From positions 1-64,000 of the forward strand of contig CAMZEN010000004.1 in NCBI GenBank assembly GCA_947305775.1: DNA of 64,000 nucleotides. Direction: 5' to 3'. Every line of letters begins with the position of its first letter. Position 1 is the first letter of the stretch. Source of the stretch: an uncultured Verrucomicrobiota bacterium. Its GTDB lineage: Bacteria; Verrucomicrobiota; Kiritimatiellia; RFP12; UBA1067. The notes beneath the pieces are model-generated. The model was not told the DNA's origin. It made no database searches and saw only the letters and a list, made by a program, of their open reading frames with translations. The translations under genes were made by a program, and so were the position numbers. Positions 46,842-57,561 of the stretch are shown here, piece by piece.

Positions 46842-48503
46842 ATGGACTTGACAGAGATCGTCAGGGGGGCGTTTGAGAAGGCCTTCCAAGGGGAGGACTT
46901 CTCAAACGTCAAGGTGGTTCCTGCAACTGATCCGAAGTTTGGCGACTACCAGTGCAATGATGCGCTCAAGGTCGCCAAGAAGGTCGGTCTGAAGCCGCGC
47001 GACGCCGCCCTTAAGGTGGCGGAGAACATAGGCTCTGCGATCAAGGTCGAGGTCGCAGGCCCGGGATTCCTCAACCTGACGGTTTCGCCGGAATGGCTCG
47101 CCGCCGAGCTCGCCGCGCTTGCGGCGGCGCCTGGCTGCGGCATTCCGCAGAACGGCGCGGGTCGGCGCGTCGTCATCGACTACTCGTCGCCGAACGCGGC
47201 AAAACAGATGCATATCGGGCATATACGCTCGACCGTCATCGGTTGCGCCATCGACCGCATATTCCGCGCCCTCGGCTACGAGGTGATTGCCGACAACCAC
47301 CTCGGCGACTGGGGAACGCAGTTCGGCATACTCATCAAGGGCTATCGCGAGTGCCTAACGCAGGAGGAACGCGACAACCTTACCGTCGCCAACCTCGAAA
47401 AATGCTACGTCCTCTCCGCTGCGAAAGCCAAGGAGGAGGATGGCGTCTGGAAGGACGCCTGCCGCGCAGAGCTTGTGAAGCTGCAGCAGGGCGACCCTGA
47501 GAACCTGGCGCTTTGGAAGAAGTTCATCGAGATATCAATCGGCGAGTTCGAACGCATGTACGCCAAGCTTGGCGTGAAGTTCGACACGTACCGCGGCGAA
47601 TCCTACTACAACCCGATGATGCCGGGCGTGGTCGCGAAGCTTCTTGACATGGGTCTGGCAAAGGAATCGGAAGGCGCGCTTATAGTCGATCTTTCTGAAG
47701 AGAAGCTCGGCGTTGCAATCGTCCGCAAGTCGGACGGCGGCTACAACTACACCACAAGCGACCTTGCCTGCGTGGAGAGCCGCGTCAAGGATTACGACCC
47801 CGAGCGCATCATCTACGTCACGGACGACCGCCAGCAGCTCCACTTCAAGCAGTTTTTTTCGATCGCCGCGAAGATGGGCTACACCGGCGTGAAGCTCGTG
47901 CATGTCCCGTTCGGGTTGATGAGCTTCCAGGGCAAGGCGATCTCGACCCGCGAAGGCAACCTCATCCGCCTCGAAGAGCTTCTTGCCGAGGCGAAGAGAA
48001 GGGCGCTTGCGATAGTGGCGGAGCGCGGCGGCGACGAGGCGCTCGCTGAAGCCATCGGCTACGGCGCCGTGAAGTACGCAGACCTTTCGCACGATCCCGC
48101 TACTGCAATCGACTTCAACTGGGATAAGGCCCTCGCTCTCGAAGGCAACAGCGGACCCTATCTGCAGTACGCCTATGCTCGCGTCTGCTCGCTTCTGGAA
48201 AAGGCGGGCTCGTCGGGCGACGGCACCTTTGCGGTGGCGACGCCGTCCGAAAAGAGGCTCGCCCTGCAGCTCCTGGAGTTCCCGGGCGCGGTCGTCCGCG
48301 CAGCCGAGGCGTACAAGCCGAGCGTGCTCGCCGACTACCTCTTCCAGACGGCGCAGCTCTACTCCAGCTTCTACCAGAGTTCTCCGATCCTCAAGAGCGA
48401 GGAGTCCGTCCGCAACGCCAGGCTCTCGCTTTGCGCACTGTTCGGAGAGGTGCTTAAGACCGGCCTTGGACTTCTTGGCATAGAGACGCCCCGCCACATA
48501 TAG
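46842..48503 (+). CDS. argS: Arginyl-tRNA synthetase
   Basis: DYSSPNAAKQMHIGHIRSTVIG; DNHLGDWGTQFGILI; KAISTREGNLIRLEELL; C-terminal DALR domain. Confidence 0.97.
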   Translation: MDLTEIVRGAFEKAFQGEDFSNVKVVPATDPKFGDYQCNDALKVAKKVGLKPRDAALKVAENIGSAIKVEVAGPGFLNLTVSPEWLAAELAALAAAPGCGIPQNGAGRRVVIDYSSPNAAKQMHIGHIRSTVIGCAIDRIFRALGYEVIADNHLGDWGTQFGILIKGYRECLTQEERDNLTVANLEKCYVLSAAKAKEEDGVWKDACRAELVKLQQGDPENLALWKKFIEISIGEFERMYAKLGVKFDTYRGESYYNPMMPGVVAKLLDMGLAKESEGALIVDLSEEKLGVAIVRKSDGGYNYTTSDLACVESRVKDYDPERIIYVTDDRQQLHFKQFFSIAAKMGYTGVKLVHVPFGLMSFQGKAISTREGNLIRLEELLAEAKRRALAIVAERGGDEALAEAIGYGAVKYADLSHDPATAIDFNWDKALALEGNSGPYLQYAYARVCSLLEKAGSSGDGTFAVATPSEKRLALQLLEFPGAVVRAAEAYKPSVLADYLFQTAQLYSSFYQSSPILKSEESVRNARLSLCALFGEVLKTGLGLLGIETPRHI

Positions 48504-48515
48504 GTGCCGCAGTAA

Positions 48516-49658
48516 ATGCGCGTCTGGATAGAGAACCCTTTCGACAATCTGCCGGTTGAGGGCTTCCGTCCTCAGCGCTACTGGCTTATGGCGAATGCGT
48601 TCGCCCGCGCCGGACACGACGTAGTCCTGTGGACTGCCGACTTCAACCACACCACCAAGGCCCGCCGCGCAATCAAAGACGGCGTCCGTGCGCCGTTTGC
48701 CCTGGAGTTTGTGCACGAGCCGCCGTATAGCGGCAATGTGTCCTTGAGGCGCATGTATTCGCACTGGCGCTATGCCCGCGAATGGGAAAGGATCGCGACG
48801 GCATACGCAAATAAGAACGGTGCGCCGGATGTGATAGTGGCGTCCACGCCGCCGCTCTCCGCATGCGCGGCGGCCCGTCGCATGGCGCGGCGGTTCGGCG
48901 CGAAGCTTGTGGTGGATGTGATGGACGCCTGGCCTGAGACTTTCGAGCGCGTTGCGCCCAGATGGGCGCTTTCCCCGCTTCGCGCCATCGCCAGGGCGAA
49001 CTATCTTGGTGCCAACCTTGTGACGGTTGTCGCAGACCGCTACATAGACCTTGTAAGGGAATACGGGTATGCCGGCGAAGCGTTGCGCTTCTATCATGGC
49101 ATCGACCTTGGCGGCCGCCCCGATCGCCGGCATTCCGGCAATGGACTGGCCCTTGCATATGTAGGCAACCTTGGTCGAACATACGATCTTTCGACGGTGG
49201 TTCGCGCTGTTGCGGAACTGCCGGACGCCACGCTCGACATTGCGGGACGCGGCGACGGCGAGGAGCCTCTTCGCCGTCTTGTTGCGGACCTCGGGCTTGA
49301 ATCAAGGGTGCGCTTCAGGGGCTATCTTGGCGAGAGGGAAATGCTTGAACTGCTGTCGAAATGCACCGTTGGCGTCGTGCCTATGGCCTCGGACAGCTGT
49401 GTCGGCGTTCCGTACAAGTTGTGCGACTACGCCAAGTCGGGTCTTGCCATAGTGAGCTCGCTTGGCGGAGAAAGCGCAGCACTGCTCGCCAGATACCGCG
49501 CAGGTGCATCGTATGATCCATCCGACGTTCCCAGCCTAGTGCGTGCGCTCGGCTCGCTGGACGCCTCTGCATGCGGGGCGAACGCAAGGCGGATGGCCGA
49601 GGAGGAGCTTGATTCCTCGGCGATATACGACGCCTATGTTGTGGCGGTGTGCATATGA
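48516..49658 (+). CDS. Glycosyltransferase family 4/group 1
   Basis: PQRYWLMANAFARAGHDVVLWTADFNH; LAYVGNLGRTYDLSTVVRAVAEL; VGVVPMASDSCVGVPYKLCDYAKSGLAIVS. Confidence 0.88.
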   Translation: MRVWIENPFDNLPVEGFRPQRYWLMANAFARAGHDVVLWTADFNHTTKARRAIKDGVRAPFALEFVHEPPYSGNVSLRRMYSHWRYAREWERIATAYANKNGAPDVIVASTPPLSACAAARRMARRFGAKLVVDVMDAWPETFERVAPRWALSPLRAIARANYLGANLVTVVADRYIDLVREYGYAGEALRFYHGIDLGGRPDRRHSGNGLALAYVGNLGRTYDLSTVVRAVAELPDATLDIAGRGDGEEPLRRLVADLGLESRVRFRGYLGEREMLELLSKCTVGVVPMASDSCVGVPYKLCDYAKSGLAIVSSLGGESAALLARYRAGASYDPSDVPSLVRALGSLDASACGANARRMAEEELDSSAIYDAYVVAVCI

Positions 49659-49660
49659 TT

Positions 49661-49671
49661 TATGGTATAAT
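49661..49671 (+). promoter_or_regulatory. extended -10 promoter TATGGTATAAT
   Basis: gatttatggtataatttcacatc upstream of pheS. Confidence 0.65.
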
Positions 49672-49695
49672 TTCACATCAAAAGGTTTTAAGGCT

Positions 49696-50706
49696 ATGAC
49701 ACTTGCAGAACTCGAGAAGGCGAAGGCTGAGAGCCTCGAAGAGATAGCGGCCGCGGCGGATGCGGCGGCGGTTGAGGCGTTGCGCGTCAAGTACGTCGGA
49801 AGGAACGGTTCGATACCGGCGCTCATCAAGGCGATGAAGGATGTCCCAAAGGAGGAACGCCCTGCTTTCGGTAAGGCCGTCCAGGCCTGGCGCGCCGAAG
49901 TGGAGGCCGCTCTCGCGGCGAAGGGCGGCGCATCCGGCGGCGAAAAGCCGGTCGACGCCGACCTTACCCTGCCGGGCCGCTGGTTTGCGCTTGGCGCAAA
50001 GCATCCGCTTTCGCGCGTGATCGAGGAGACCGCCCGCATATTCGGACGCCTCGGTTTCACGGTCGCCGACGGTCCCGAGCTGGAGAACCGCTTCAACAAC
50101 TTCACCGCGCTCAACACGCCGCTTCACCATCCTTCGATGGACAAGACCGACACGTTCTGGTTCGACGACGACACGCTTCTCAGAACCCAGACTTCGCCCG
50201 TGCAGATTCGCACGATGATGGCCAACAAGCCGCCGATTCGCGTGATCTGCCCCGGTCGCACCTATCGCCGCGATACGACGGACGCGACCCATTCGGCGAA
50301 CTTCCACCAGATCGAGGGCCTTTACGTCGATACGAAGCCCGTTTCGCTTGCGGACCTCAAGAGCGTGCTCGCCTATTTCGCGCACGAGATGATGGGCGAC
50401 GGCGTTACCGTCCGTTTCCGTCCGCACTTCTTCCCGTTCACCGAGCCTTCGGTGGAGGTGGACTTCAGCTGCCATCTCTGCAAGGGCAAGGGCTGCCGCG
50501 TGTGCAAAGATTCCGGCTGGATCGAGGTCGCCGGCGCGGGAATGGTCGATCCGCGCGTGTTCACGCACGTCGGCTACGACCCTGAGAAGGTCTCCGGCTA
50601 CGCATTCGGCTTCGGCGTGGAGCGCATTGCGATGATCAAGTACGGAATACCCGACATCCGCTGGTTCTACGAAAACGATGTGAGATTCCTCGGGCAGTTG
50701 GCTTAA
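49696..50706 (+). CDS. pheS: Phenylalanyl-tRNA synthetase alpha subunit
   Basis: KYVGRNGSIPALIK; GRWFALGAKHPLSRVIEETARIFGRLGFTVADGPELENRFNNFTALNTPLHHPSMDKTDTFWF; GFGVERIAMIKYGIPDIRWFYENDVRFL. Confidence 0.97.
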   Translation: MTLAELEKAKAESLEEIAAAADAAAVEALRVKYVGRNGSIPALIKAMKDVPKEERPAFGKAVQAWRAEVEAALAAKGGASGGEKPVDADLTLPGRWFALGAKHPLSRVIEETARIFGRLGFTVADGPELENRFNNFTALNTPLHHPSMDKTDTFWFDDDTLLRTQTSPVQIRTMMANKPPIRVICPGRTYRRDTTDATHSANFHQIEGLYVDTKPVSLADLKSVLAYFAHEMMGDGVTVRFRPHFFPFTEPSVEVDFSCHLCKGKGCRVCKDSGWIEVAGAGMVDPRVFTHVGYDPEKVSGYAFGFGVERIAMIKYGIPDIRWFYENDVRFLGQLA

Positions 50707-50737
50707 GTAGTTTTTACAAGGGAAAAGGAGGTGCGAC

Positions 50738-51682
50738 ATGATGACGATATACCGCTGGGAGAATGGAGGTCTGAAGGAGACTCCGGACTTCGCGCCGTCA
50801 TGTTGGATAAACCTCGTTGAACCCACTACTACAGAGCTGGAGTCCGTAATAGCGAACAAGAAGGTCCCGCGCGACTTCCTAACCGACCCGCTCGACCGCG
50901 ACGAAAGGCCGCGATTCGACTACGACGACGATGCGACGCTTCTGATCGTGCATGTGCCGTGTCCGGTGGAGGATGACGAGGTCGTTCCCTACTGCACAGT
51001 ACCGCTTGGCATAGTTCTCACGGGCGAGAGCGTAATAACCGTATGCAGCATGCGCACGCCCGTTACGAATGCGTTCCTCGACCAGATACGCCGCGTCTGC
51101 CCGCCGAAGGACAAGTACCGCTTCGCGTTCCGGCTTATATGGCATGGCGGAGTGCTGTTCCTGCGCTACCTGCACGACATCCACCAGCGCACCATCGATC
51201 TGGAGGAGGAGCTCCACGAGTCGATCTCCAACAAGGTCCTGTTGAAGCTTCTCACGATCGAAAAGACGTTCGTCTACTTCACGACGTCCCTCAAGGCCGA
51301 CACCATCGCCCTCGCCCGCGCCAACACCTCGCGCCAGGTGGTGCTCACCGAGGATGACAGCGACCAGCTTGAGGACGCCCTTGTCGAATACCAGCAGGCG
51401 CTCGAGACGGCGACTATCCACGCGAACATCCTTAACGGAACGCTCGATACCTTTGCGTCGCTGATCAACAACAACCTGAACAACATAATGAAGTATCTCA
51501 CGGCGGTGACGATTCTTCTCGCCGTGCCTACGCTTGTGGCGTCCATCTACGGCATGAACCTTCAGACCCTGCCGTTCATGGCCCATCCGCACTCGTTCGC
51601 CATAGTGATGGGATTCTCCGGCGCGGTCGGCGTCATCATCGCGGGCGTATTCTACATACTTTCCAAGAAGAGCAAATTCTGA
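50738..51682 (+). CDS. corA: CorA-type Mg2+/Co2+ transporter
   Basis: C-terminal YLTAVTILLAVPTLVASIYGMNLQTLPF (GMN motif), two TM helices. Confidence 0.95.
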   Translation: MMTIYRWENGGLKETPDFAPSCWINLVEPTTTELESVIANKKVPRDFLTDPLDRDERPRFDYDDDATLLIVHVPCPVEDDEVVPYCTVPLGIVLTGESVITVCSMRTPVTNAFLDQIRRVCPPKDKYRFAFRLIWHGGVLFLRYLHDIHQRTIDLEEELHESISNKVLLKLLTIEKTFVYFTTSLKADTIALARANTSRQVVLTEDDSDQLEDALVEYQQALETATIHANILNGTLDTFASLINNNLNNIMKYLTAVTILLAVPTLVASIYGMNLQTLPFMAHPHSFAIVMGFSGAVGVIIAGVFYILSKKSKF

Positions 51683-53037
51683 TGAACGTAGTCTCTCTGG
51701 TAGGCCGTCCCAACACGGGCAAGAGCGCGCTCTTCAACCGCATAGCGAGGAAGCGCGTCGCGATCGTATTCGACCAGCCCGGCGTCACGCGCGACCGCGT
51801 TACGCGCGAAGTTGACATTCTCGGCCGCAAGGTGATGCTTGTGGACACCGGCGGAATCGCCTTCGACCGCCATGTGACCAACGACCCTCTGGACGACGAA
51901 ACCAAGAGCCAGGCCGCGCTCGCGGTCGAAGACTCCGCCGTATGCGTCATCGTCGTAGATTCCCGCGAAGGCATAACGCCGCTCGACAGCGAAGTCATAA
52001 AGCGCGTCCGCGAATCGGGCGTGCCCTGCATGATCGCGGCGAACAAGTGCGATACAGCCGATGACGACTGGCGCGCTGCGGAGTTCGAGCGCTTCGGTTT
52101 GCCGGTGTTCGCGGTGTCTGCCGAGCACGGGCGCGGCGTAGAGGCGCTCCTTCAGGAGGTGACGGGCAGGCTTCCGCCTGTTTCGCCCGAGGATGCCGGG
52201 GCGCGCCCGCTGAGGGTGGCCATCGTCGGCAGGCCCAACGTCGGCAAGAGCTCATACGTAAACCGTCTTCTCAATGCGCCGCGTGTGATAGTGTCGGAGA
52301 TTCCAGGAACGACCCGCGATGCGGTCGAGGTTCCGTTCACCATCGGTTCCGGACCCGAGGCGCGGCGCTACATGCTCGTCGATACCGCCGGCATGAAGCC
52401 CCACACCAAGATGTCGAAGACCTCCGTCGACACCTTTTCGCTCTTTCGCAGCGAGGCGGCGATCTCCGAGGCGGATGTCGTGCTGCTGGTGATGGACCCC
52501 ATCCTCGGCCCGACCATGCAGGACAAGCGCATAGCAGGCAAGATACTTGACGCGAACAGGGCGTGCGTGGTAATCATGAACAAGTGGGACCTTGCCATGG
52601 AGGAGGGAATGCGCGAGAAGGATGCGCTTTCGGCCCTCCGCCAGATGATGCCGTTCCTCTCGTTCGCCCCAGTCGTGTTCTGCTCGAACAAATCGGGCTA
52701 CAACATCCGCAGGACCGTCGATGCGATCGACCGTGCGGCGGCTTCGGCCTCCGACCGAATACCGACCGGCATGTTGAACAACGTCATAACGAAGGCGACC
52801 AAGAAGACGCTTTCCCCTATGATGAAGGGCAAGAGGCTCAAGATATACTACGCCCTGCAGGTGTCGACGAATCCCCAGACGCTAAGGTTCTTCGTGAACG
52901 ACCCTAAGCTCGTCACGCCCGCCTACATGGCGTACATGGAAAAGCAGATTCGCGCCAGATTCGGACTTGAGGGCGCGCCCCTCAGGATGTTCTTCAAGGC
53001 GCGCAGCCGCGCAGGACAGGCGGGACAGGACAAATGA
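51682..53037 (+). CDS. der: Ribosome biogenesis GTPase Der
   Basis: Two G domains: SLVGRPNTGKSALFNRI and AIVGRPNVGKSSYVNRLL; C-terminal KH-like domain. Confidence 0.97.
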   Translation: MNVVSLVGRPNTGKSALFNRIARKRVAIVFDQPGVTRDRVTREVDILGRKVMLVDTGGIAFDRHVTNDPLDDETKSQAALAVEDSAVCVIVVDSREGITPLDSEVIKRVRESGVPCMIAANKCDTADDDWRAAEFERFGLPVFAVSAEHGRGVEALLQEVTGRLPPVSPEDAGARPLRVAIVGRPNVGKSSYVNRLLNAPRVIVSEIPGTTRDAVEVPFTIGSGPEARRYMLVDTAGMKPHTKMSKTSVDTFSLFRSEAAISEADVVLLVMDPILGPTMQDKRIAGKILDANRACVVIMNKWDLAMEEGMREKDALSALRQMMPFLSFAPVVFCSNKSGYNIRRTVDAIDRAAASASDRIPTGMLNNVITKATKKTLSPMMKGKRLKIYYALQVSTNPQTLRFFVNDPKLVTPAYMAYMEKQIRARFGLEGAPLRMFFKARSRAGQAGQDK

Positions 53038-54842
53038 AGCTCGAAAACATACGCAACTTCTGCATCATCGCCCACGTGGACCACGGCAAGACCACGCTCT
53101 CCGACCGCATACTTGAGCTGACCCATGCGATATCGGCGCGTGAACTCAAGGAGCAGACCCTTGACGCGATGGACCTTGAGCGCGAGCGCGGCATTACGAT
53201 CAAGAGCCACCCCGTGTCGATGGAGTACGTCGCGAAAGACGGCCGCAAGTATCTGTTCAACCTGCTCGACACTCCCGGTCACGTCGACTTCGCCTACGAG
53301 GTGTCGCGTTCGATGGGTGCGTGCGAAGGCGCGCTTCTGGTCGTGGACGCCGCCCAGGGCGTGGAGGCGCAGACCGTCGCCAACACCTACTTCGCCCAGG
53401 ATGCCAAGCTTGAGATCGTGCCTGTGCTGAACAAGGTCGATCTTCCCGGCGCCGACATTCCCGAAGTCTCCCGCGAGATCGAGGACATATTGGCGATTCC
53501 GATGGATGACCCTCTCCTCGTCTCAGCCAAGACGGGTCAGGGCTGCGAGGAGGTGCTTGAAGCCATCGTGAACCGCATCCCGCCGCCCGAGACGCGCGGG
53601 ACGGACGCCCCCCTGCGCGCGCTCGTGTTCGACTCGGTCTTCGACGAGTTCCGCGGCGTTATAACATATGTAAGGCTGGTGGATGGCTCCCTTAAGGCGG
53701 GCCAGAGCGTCACCTTCATGGCGAGCGGAGTAACCACGACCGTCCACGAAGTCGGCGTGTTCTCGCCCAACAAGAAGCCCGTGGACCATCTTGAGGCGGG
53801 ACAGGTCGGCTACATCGTCGGCACCGTCAAGGACCCGAGCGAGATCAAGATCGGCGACACAGTCACGACTTCGAAGCTGGGCGCGGATGAACCCCTGCCC
53901 GGTTTCCACGACATACATCCTACCGTGTTCTGCGGCATATACCCGATGTCTACGGACGAGTTCCCGAAGGTTTCCGCCGGACTCGAAAAGCTGCACCTCA
54001 ACGACTCGGCGTTCACGTTCCACCACGAAAGCTCGCTCGCCCTCGGATTCGGGTTTCGCTGCGGCTTCCTAGGCCTTCTCCACATGGAGATTGTGCAGGA
54101 GCGCCTCAGGCGCGAGTTCGGGCTCGACATAATATCCACTTCGCCCGGTGTCGTATACAAGCTCAAGATGAAGGACGGCACCGAGCGCGACCTCGACAAC
54201 CCTCTGCAGATGCCCGACCCTTCGGCGCTTGAGACGATATCCGAGCCGACACTTAAGGCGCGCATAATAACGCCGTCCGGCTCGATCGGCGACGTGATGC
54301 GCATAGTGATGGATCGCCGCGGGACGGTGGAAGGCACCGAGACGATAGACGCCAAGCGCGTGATGCTCCACTGCCTGCTGCCGCTCAACGAGATACTCAT
54401 CGACTTCCACGACACCCTCAAATCGGTCTCGCACGGCTACGCCTCGATGGACTACGAGCCCGCCGGATACCAGGTGAGCGACATAGTCAAGATGGACATT
54501 CTCCTCAACGGCGAGACCGTGGACGCGTTCGCTACGATGGTCCACCGCGACAAGGCGCGTGCGCGCGGACTTCAGATGTGCAAGGCGCTCGCCGAGACGA
54601 TTCCTCCGCACCAGTTCAAGATACCGGTGCAGGCGGCGATCGGCAAGGAGATCATTGCTCGCGAAGACATCCGCCCGTTCCGCAAGGACGTGCTTGCGAA
54701 GCTCTACGGCGGCGACGTGACGCGCAAGATGAAGGTTCTCGAAAAGCAGAAGCGCGGCAAGGCCCGCATGAAGGAGTTCGGCCACGTGAACGTTCCTCAG
54801 AGCGCCTTCATCGCAGTTCTCAAAGGCACTATCAAAGAATAG
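53034..54842 (+). CDS. lepA: Elongation factor 4
   Basis: IRNFCIIAHVDHGKTTLSDRILE; DAMDLERERGITIKSHPV; LEAGQVGYIVGTVKD; MDYEPAGYQVSDIVKMDILLNGETVDAF. Confidence 0.98.
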   Translation: MKLENIRNFCIIAHVDHGKTTLSDRILELTHAISARELKEQTLDAMDLERERGITIKSHPVSMEYVAKDGRKYLFNLLDTPGHVDFAYEVSRSMGACEGALLVVDAAQGVEAQTVANTYFAQDAKLEIVPVLNKVDLPGADIPEVSREIEDILAIPMDDPLLVSAKTGQGCEEVLEAIVNRIPPPETRGTDAPLRALVFDSVFDEFRGVITYVRLVDGSLKAGQSVTFMASGVTTTVHEVGVFSPNKKPVDHLEAGQVGYIVGTVKDPSEIKIGDTVTTSKLGADEPLPGFHDIHPTVFCGIYPMSTDEFPKVSAGLEKLHLNDSAFTFHHESSLALGFGFRCGFLGLLHMEIVQERLRREFGLDIISTSPGVVYKLKMKDGTERDLDNPLQMPDPSALETISEPTLKARIITPSGSIGDVMRIVMDRRGTVEGTETIDAKRVMLHCLLPLNEILIDFHDTLKSVSHGYASMDYEPAGYQVSDIVKMDILLNGETVDAFATMVHRDKARARGLQMCKALAETIPPHQFKIPVQAAIGKEIIAREDIRPFRKDVLAKLYGGDVTRKMKVLEKQKRGKARMKEFGHVNVPQSAFIAVLKGTIKE

Positions 54843-54884
54843 TTCGTGATTCACAATACACCCTACAACAAAGGTGGAAACGCC

Positions 54885-56558
54885 ATGACATCCGATCAAG
54901 TCAAGAAAGGCAAGGAGCGCGCACCGCACAGGTCGCTCTTTTTCGCTACAGGCATGAAACGCCAGGACATGAAGAAGCCGTTCATCGGCATCTGCAACTC
55001 TTACGAGAGCTTTGTCCCGGGACACTGCCATCTCAATTATGTCGGTACTTTCCTTAAGAAGTGCATAGAGGAGGCGGGCGGCGTCGCGATGGAGTTCAAC
55101 ACCATCGCCGTGTGCGACGGCATCGCCATGGGACATTCCGGCATGAAGTATTCGCTGCCTTCACGCGAGCTCATCGCCGACTCGGTCGAAACCGTTGCGC
55201 GTGCGCACTGCTTCGACGCGATGATATGCGTTCCGAACTGCGACAAGATCGTTCCCGGCATGCTTATAGGAGCCCTCAGGGTCAACATCCCGACGATATT
55301 CGCCTCTGGCGGCCCAATGGCCCCGGGCAAGCACCCCGTCTCCGGCAAGGATACCGACCTCAACTCGGTCTTCGAGGCGGTCGGCGCCGAGAGCGTCGGC
55401 AAGATTTCGTCGAAGGAGCTGGAGAAGGTCGAAGAGACGAGCTGCCCCGGCTGCGGAAGCTGTTCGGGAATGTTCACGGCCAACTCGATGAACTGTCTCT
55501 ACGAGGCTCTCGGCCTGGCCCTCCCGGGCAACGGCACTGTTCTCGCTACCGACCCGCGTCGCCAGGAACTCTACCGCGCTGCCGCGAAGCGGATCGTCGC
55601 CATGGCCAAGAAGGGCGGCCCGCTGCCGCGCGAGCTTGTTACGCGCGACTCGCTGGACAACGCCCTCACGCTCGACATGGCGATGGGAGGTTCCACTAAC
55701 ACAGTGCTCCACACGCTGGCGATAGCGCGCGAGGCGGGCGTAGACTATTCGCTTGAGCGCATGAACGAGATTTCCGCCGCGACTCCTTACATCTGCAAGG
55801 TTGCGCCGTCGGGACACTACCACGTCATCGATGTGGACCGTGCAGGCGGCATAATGGGCGTTTTGAAGCGAGTTGCCGCGGTCGGCAAGTTCATGAAGCC
55901 CGGCTGCCCGACAGTGAGCGGCAAAACCCTCGGCCAGCAGATAAAGGCTGCGAAGATAACCGATGACGATGTGATCCGTCCGATATCGAACGCCTATTCC
56001 AAGGACGGCGGACTCGCGGTTCTCTGGGGTAATCTCGCCGAGAAGGGGTCCGTCGTGAAGAAAGGCGGCGTAGCCCCCTCTATGATGAAGTTCACAGGCA
56101 AGGCCATCTGCTTCGATTCGCAGGAGGAGGCCTGCGCAGGAATCCTCGGCGGCAAGGTCAAGCCCGGCCACGTCGTAGTCATCCGCTACGAGGGACCTAA
56201 GGGCGGCCCCGGCATGCAGGAAATGCTCGCCCCGACCAGCTACATTATCGGGCAGGGACTAGGCGAATCCGTCGCACTCATAACCGACGGGCGCTTCTCG
56301 GGCGCGACGCACGGTGCATGCGTCGGCCATGTTTCGCCGGAGGCTGCGGAAGGCGGCCTTATCGGACTGCTTCAGGACGGTGACGAAATAACGATCGACA
56401 TTCCGGCCAGGGCCATCAACGCGAAGCTGACGAAGAAGGAAATCGCAGCCCGCGCAAAGAAGGCCAAGCCGTGGACGCCGCGCGTCAAGGGCGGATGGCT
56501 CGAGCGCTATTCGCATTTCGTCGGCAATGCGTCCACCGGCGCCAGCCTCAAGCAGTGA
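54885..56558 (+). CDS. ilvD: Dihydroxyacid dehydratase
   Basis: [80 protein letters not shown]. Confidence 0.98.
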   Translation: MTSDQVKKGKERAPHRSLFFATGMKRQDMKKPFIGICNSYESFVPGHCHLNYVGTFLKKCIEEAGGVAMEFNTIAVCDGIAMGHSGMKYSLPSRELIADSVETVARAHCFDAMICVPNCDKIVPGMLIGALRVNIPTIFASGGPMAPGKHPVSGKDTDLNSVFEAVGAESVGKISSKELEKVEETSCPGCGSCSGMFTANSMNCLYEALGLALPGNGTVLATDPRRQELYRAAAKRIVAMAKKGGPLPRELVTRDSLDNALTLDMAMGGSTNTVLHTLAIAREAGVDYSLERMNEISAATPYICKVAPSGHYHVIDVDRAGGIMGVLKRVAAVGKFMKPGCPTVSGKTLGQQIKAAKITDDDVIRPISNAYSKDGGLAVLWGNLAEKGSVVKKGGVAPSMMKFTGKAICFDSQEEACAGILGGKVKPGHVVVIRYEGPKGGPGMQEMLAPTSYIIGQGLGESVALITDGRFSGATHGACVGHVSPEAAEGGLIGLLQDGDEITIDIPARAINAKLTKKEIAARAKKAKPWTPRVKGGWLERYSHFVGNASTGASLKQ

Positions 56559-57107
56559 CATAAGGGGTGTCAGCGTGAAGAAGCCACATAGGGCAACAGG
56601 TGCGCCGAGAGGGCGTCCGCCAACGCTGCCGCTCGACATTTGCACTCAGATGTTGGCGGCGCTCACAATTCCCTGCTCTAGGTCTCTTAATCCCCCCGTC
56701 AAAGGCATCCTGTAAGATACTGCCGATCAGCAAAATTTTCGGTTCCAGTCCCCCTGATGGTTGCTCCTTTCTGGAAAGATAGCAAAGGCGGTCTTTCTTG
56801 CATCGGAACGTTCCGGAGAAGATTGCTTTGAGGTGGCTAAACGTTTTTATGCTTCGCCCGTTTACCATGAGCTTGAGCGCGAATCCTCCAAGTACTGGTG
56901 GCTCAGTCCGGAACAGCTTGAGTCTGCAATGGCCATTTAAGCCCACCTGAAGATTTTGGCATGCGCCTATCTGGTGAACTTGCTTTATCAGATATTTCCA
57001 TCGGTGTTGATTCTTTTCTCCTTTGGATGCGTCTAGGGACCCCGCATATCACCTCTCACCTGGCTTGAGGAGAGGTTATTTTTCGCAAAATACACACAAT
57101 GATCTTT

Positions 57108-57124
57108 GCGGGGACAGTCCCCGC
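57108..57124. repeat. GCGGGGACAGTCCCCGC palindrome
   Basis: Extended copy of the 13-nt palindrome in a non-coding, decayed-looking interval. Confidence 0.8.
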
Positions 57125-57561
57125 GCTAATACGGATGCACGACGCTAAACATACGGATGCATATGGAAAACATCTATTCATGCAGAGAAATCATACTTAA
57201 TGCAATGAGTAAAGGTTTATTCCTAGTTTCGACTTGACGGAATGTGTTTGGCGCGTCACTGAAAGGCCGCGGCAGCAAGTGCTTTGCGTTCACGAAACTA
57301 GATACATCTGAAATACAGCCGCTTAAGGCGAGGATATGAAAAGGTTTGCTGGATTACCAGAGATGGACACACAAGTAAATTGCGTGGAAATGTTCTGGGA
57401 AGATTACGTTATGATTATTGCAGTCGGGTTTGCGTATTTGCAATCAGACGTGCCAATATGATACAATATGGTTGTCTACGCAAGGGTCTGCGAGAAGATA
57501 TGGGCGGAGAATGTGCCCGGTTCTCCAACCACAAAGTACTCAAGGGCAAGGAGATGAAAGT

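Noticed and set aside
45790-46851. 353-aa plus-strand Arg-rich ORF
   Set aside because: Alternative-frame shadow of the oxidoreductase at 45323.
45302-46912. 536-aa minus-strand ORF opposite the GH109-like gene
   Set aside because: Codon-bias shadow ORF; the sense strand encodes a well-supported protein with a Tat signal.
47535-49133. 532-aa minus-strand ORF opposite argS and the GT4 gene
   Set aside because: Spans two real sense genes and their junction; composition typical of an antisense shadow.
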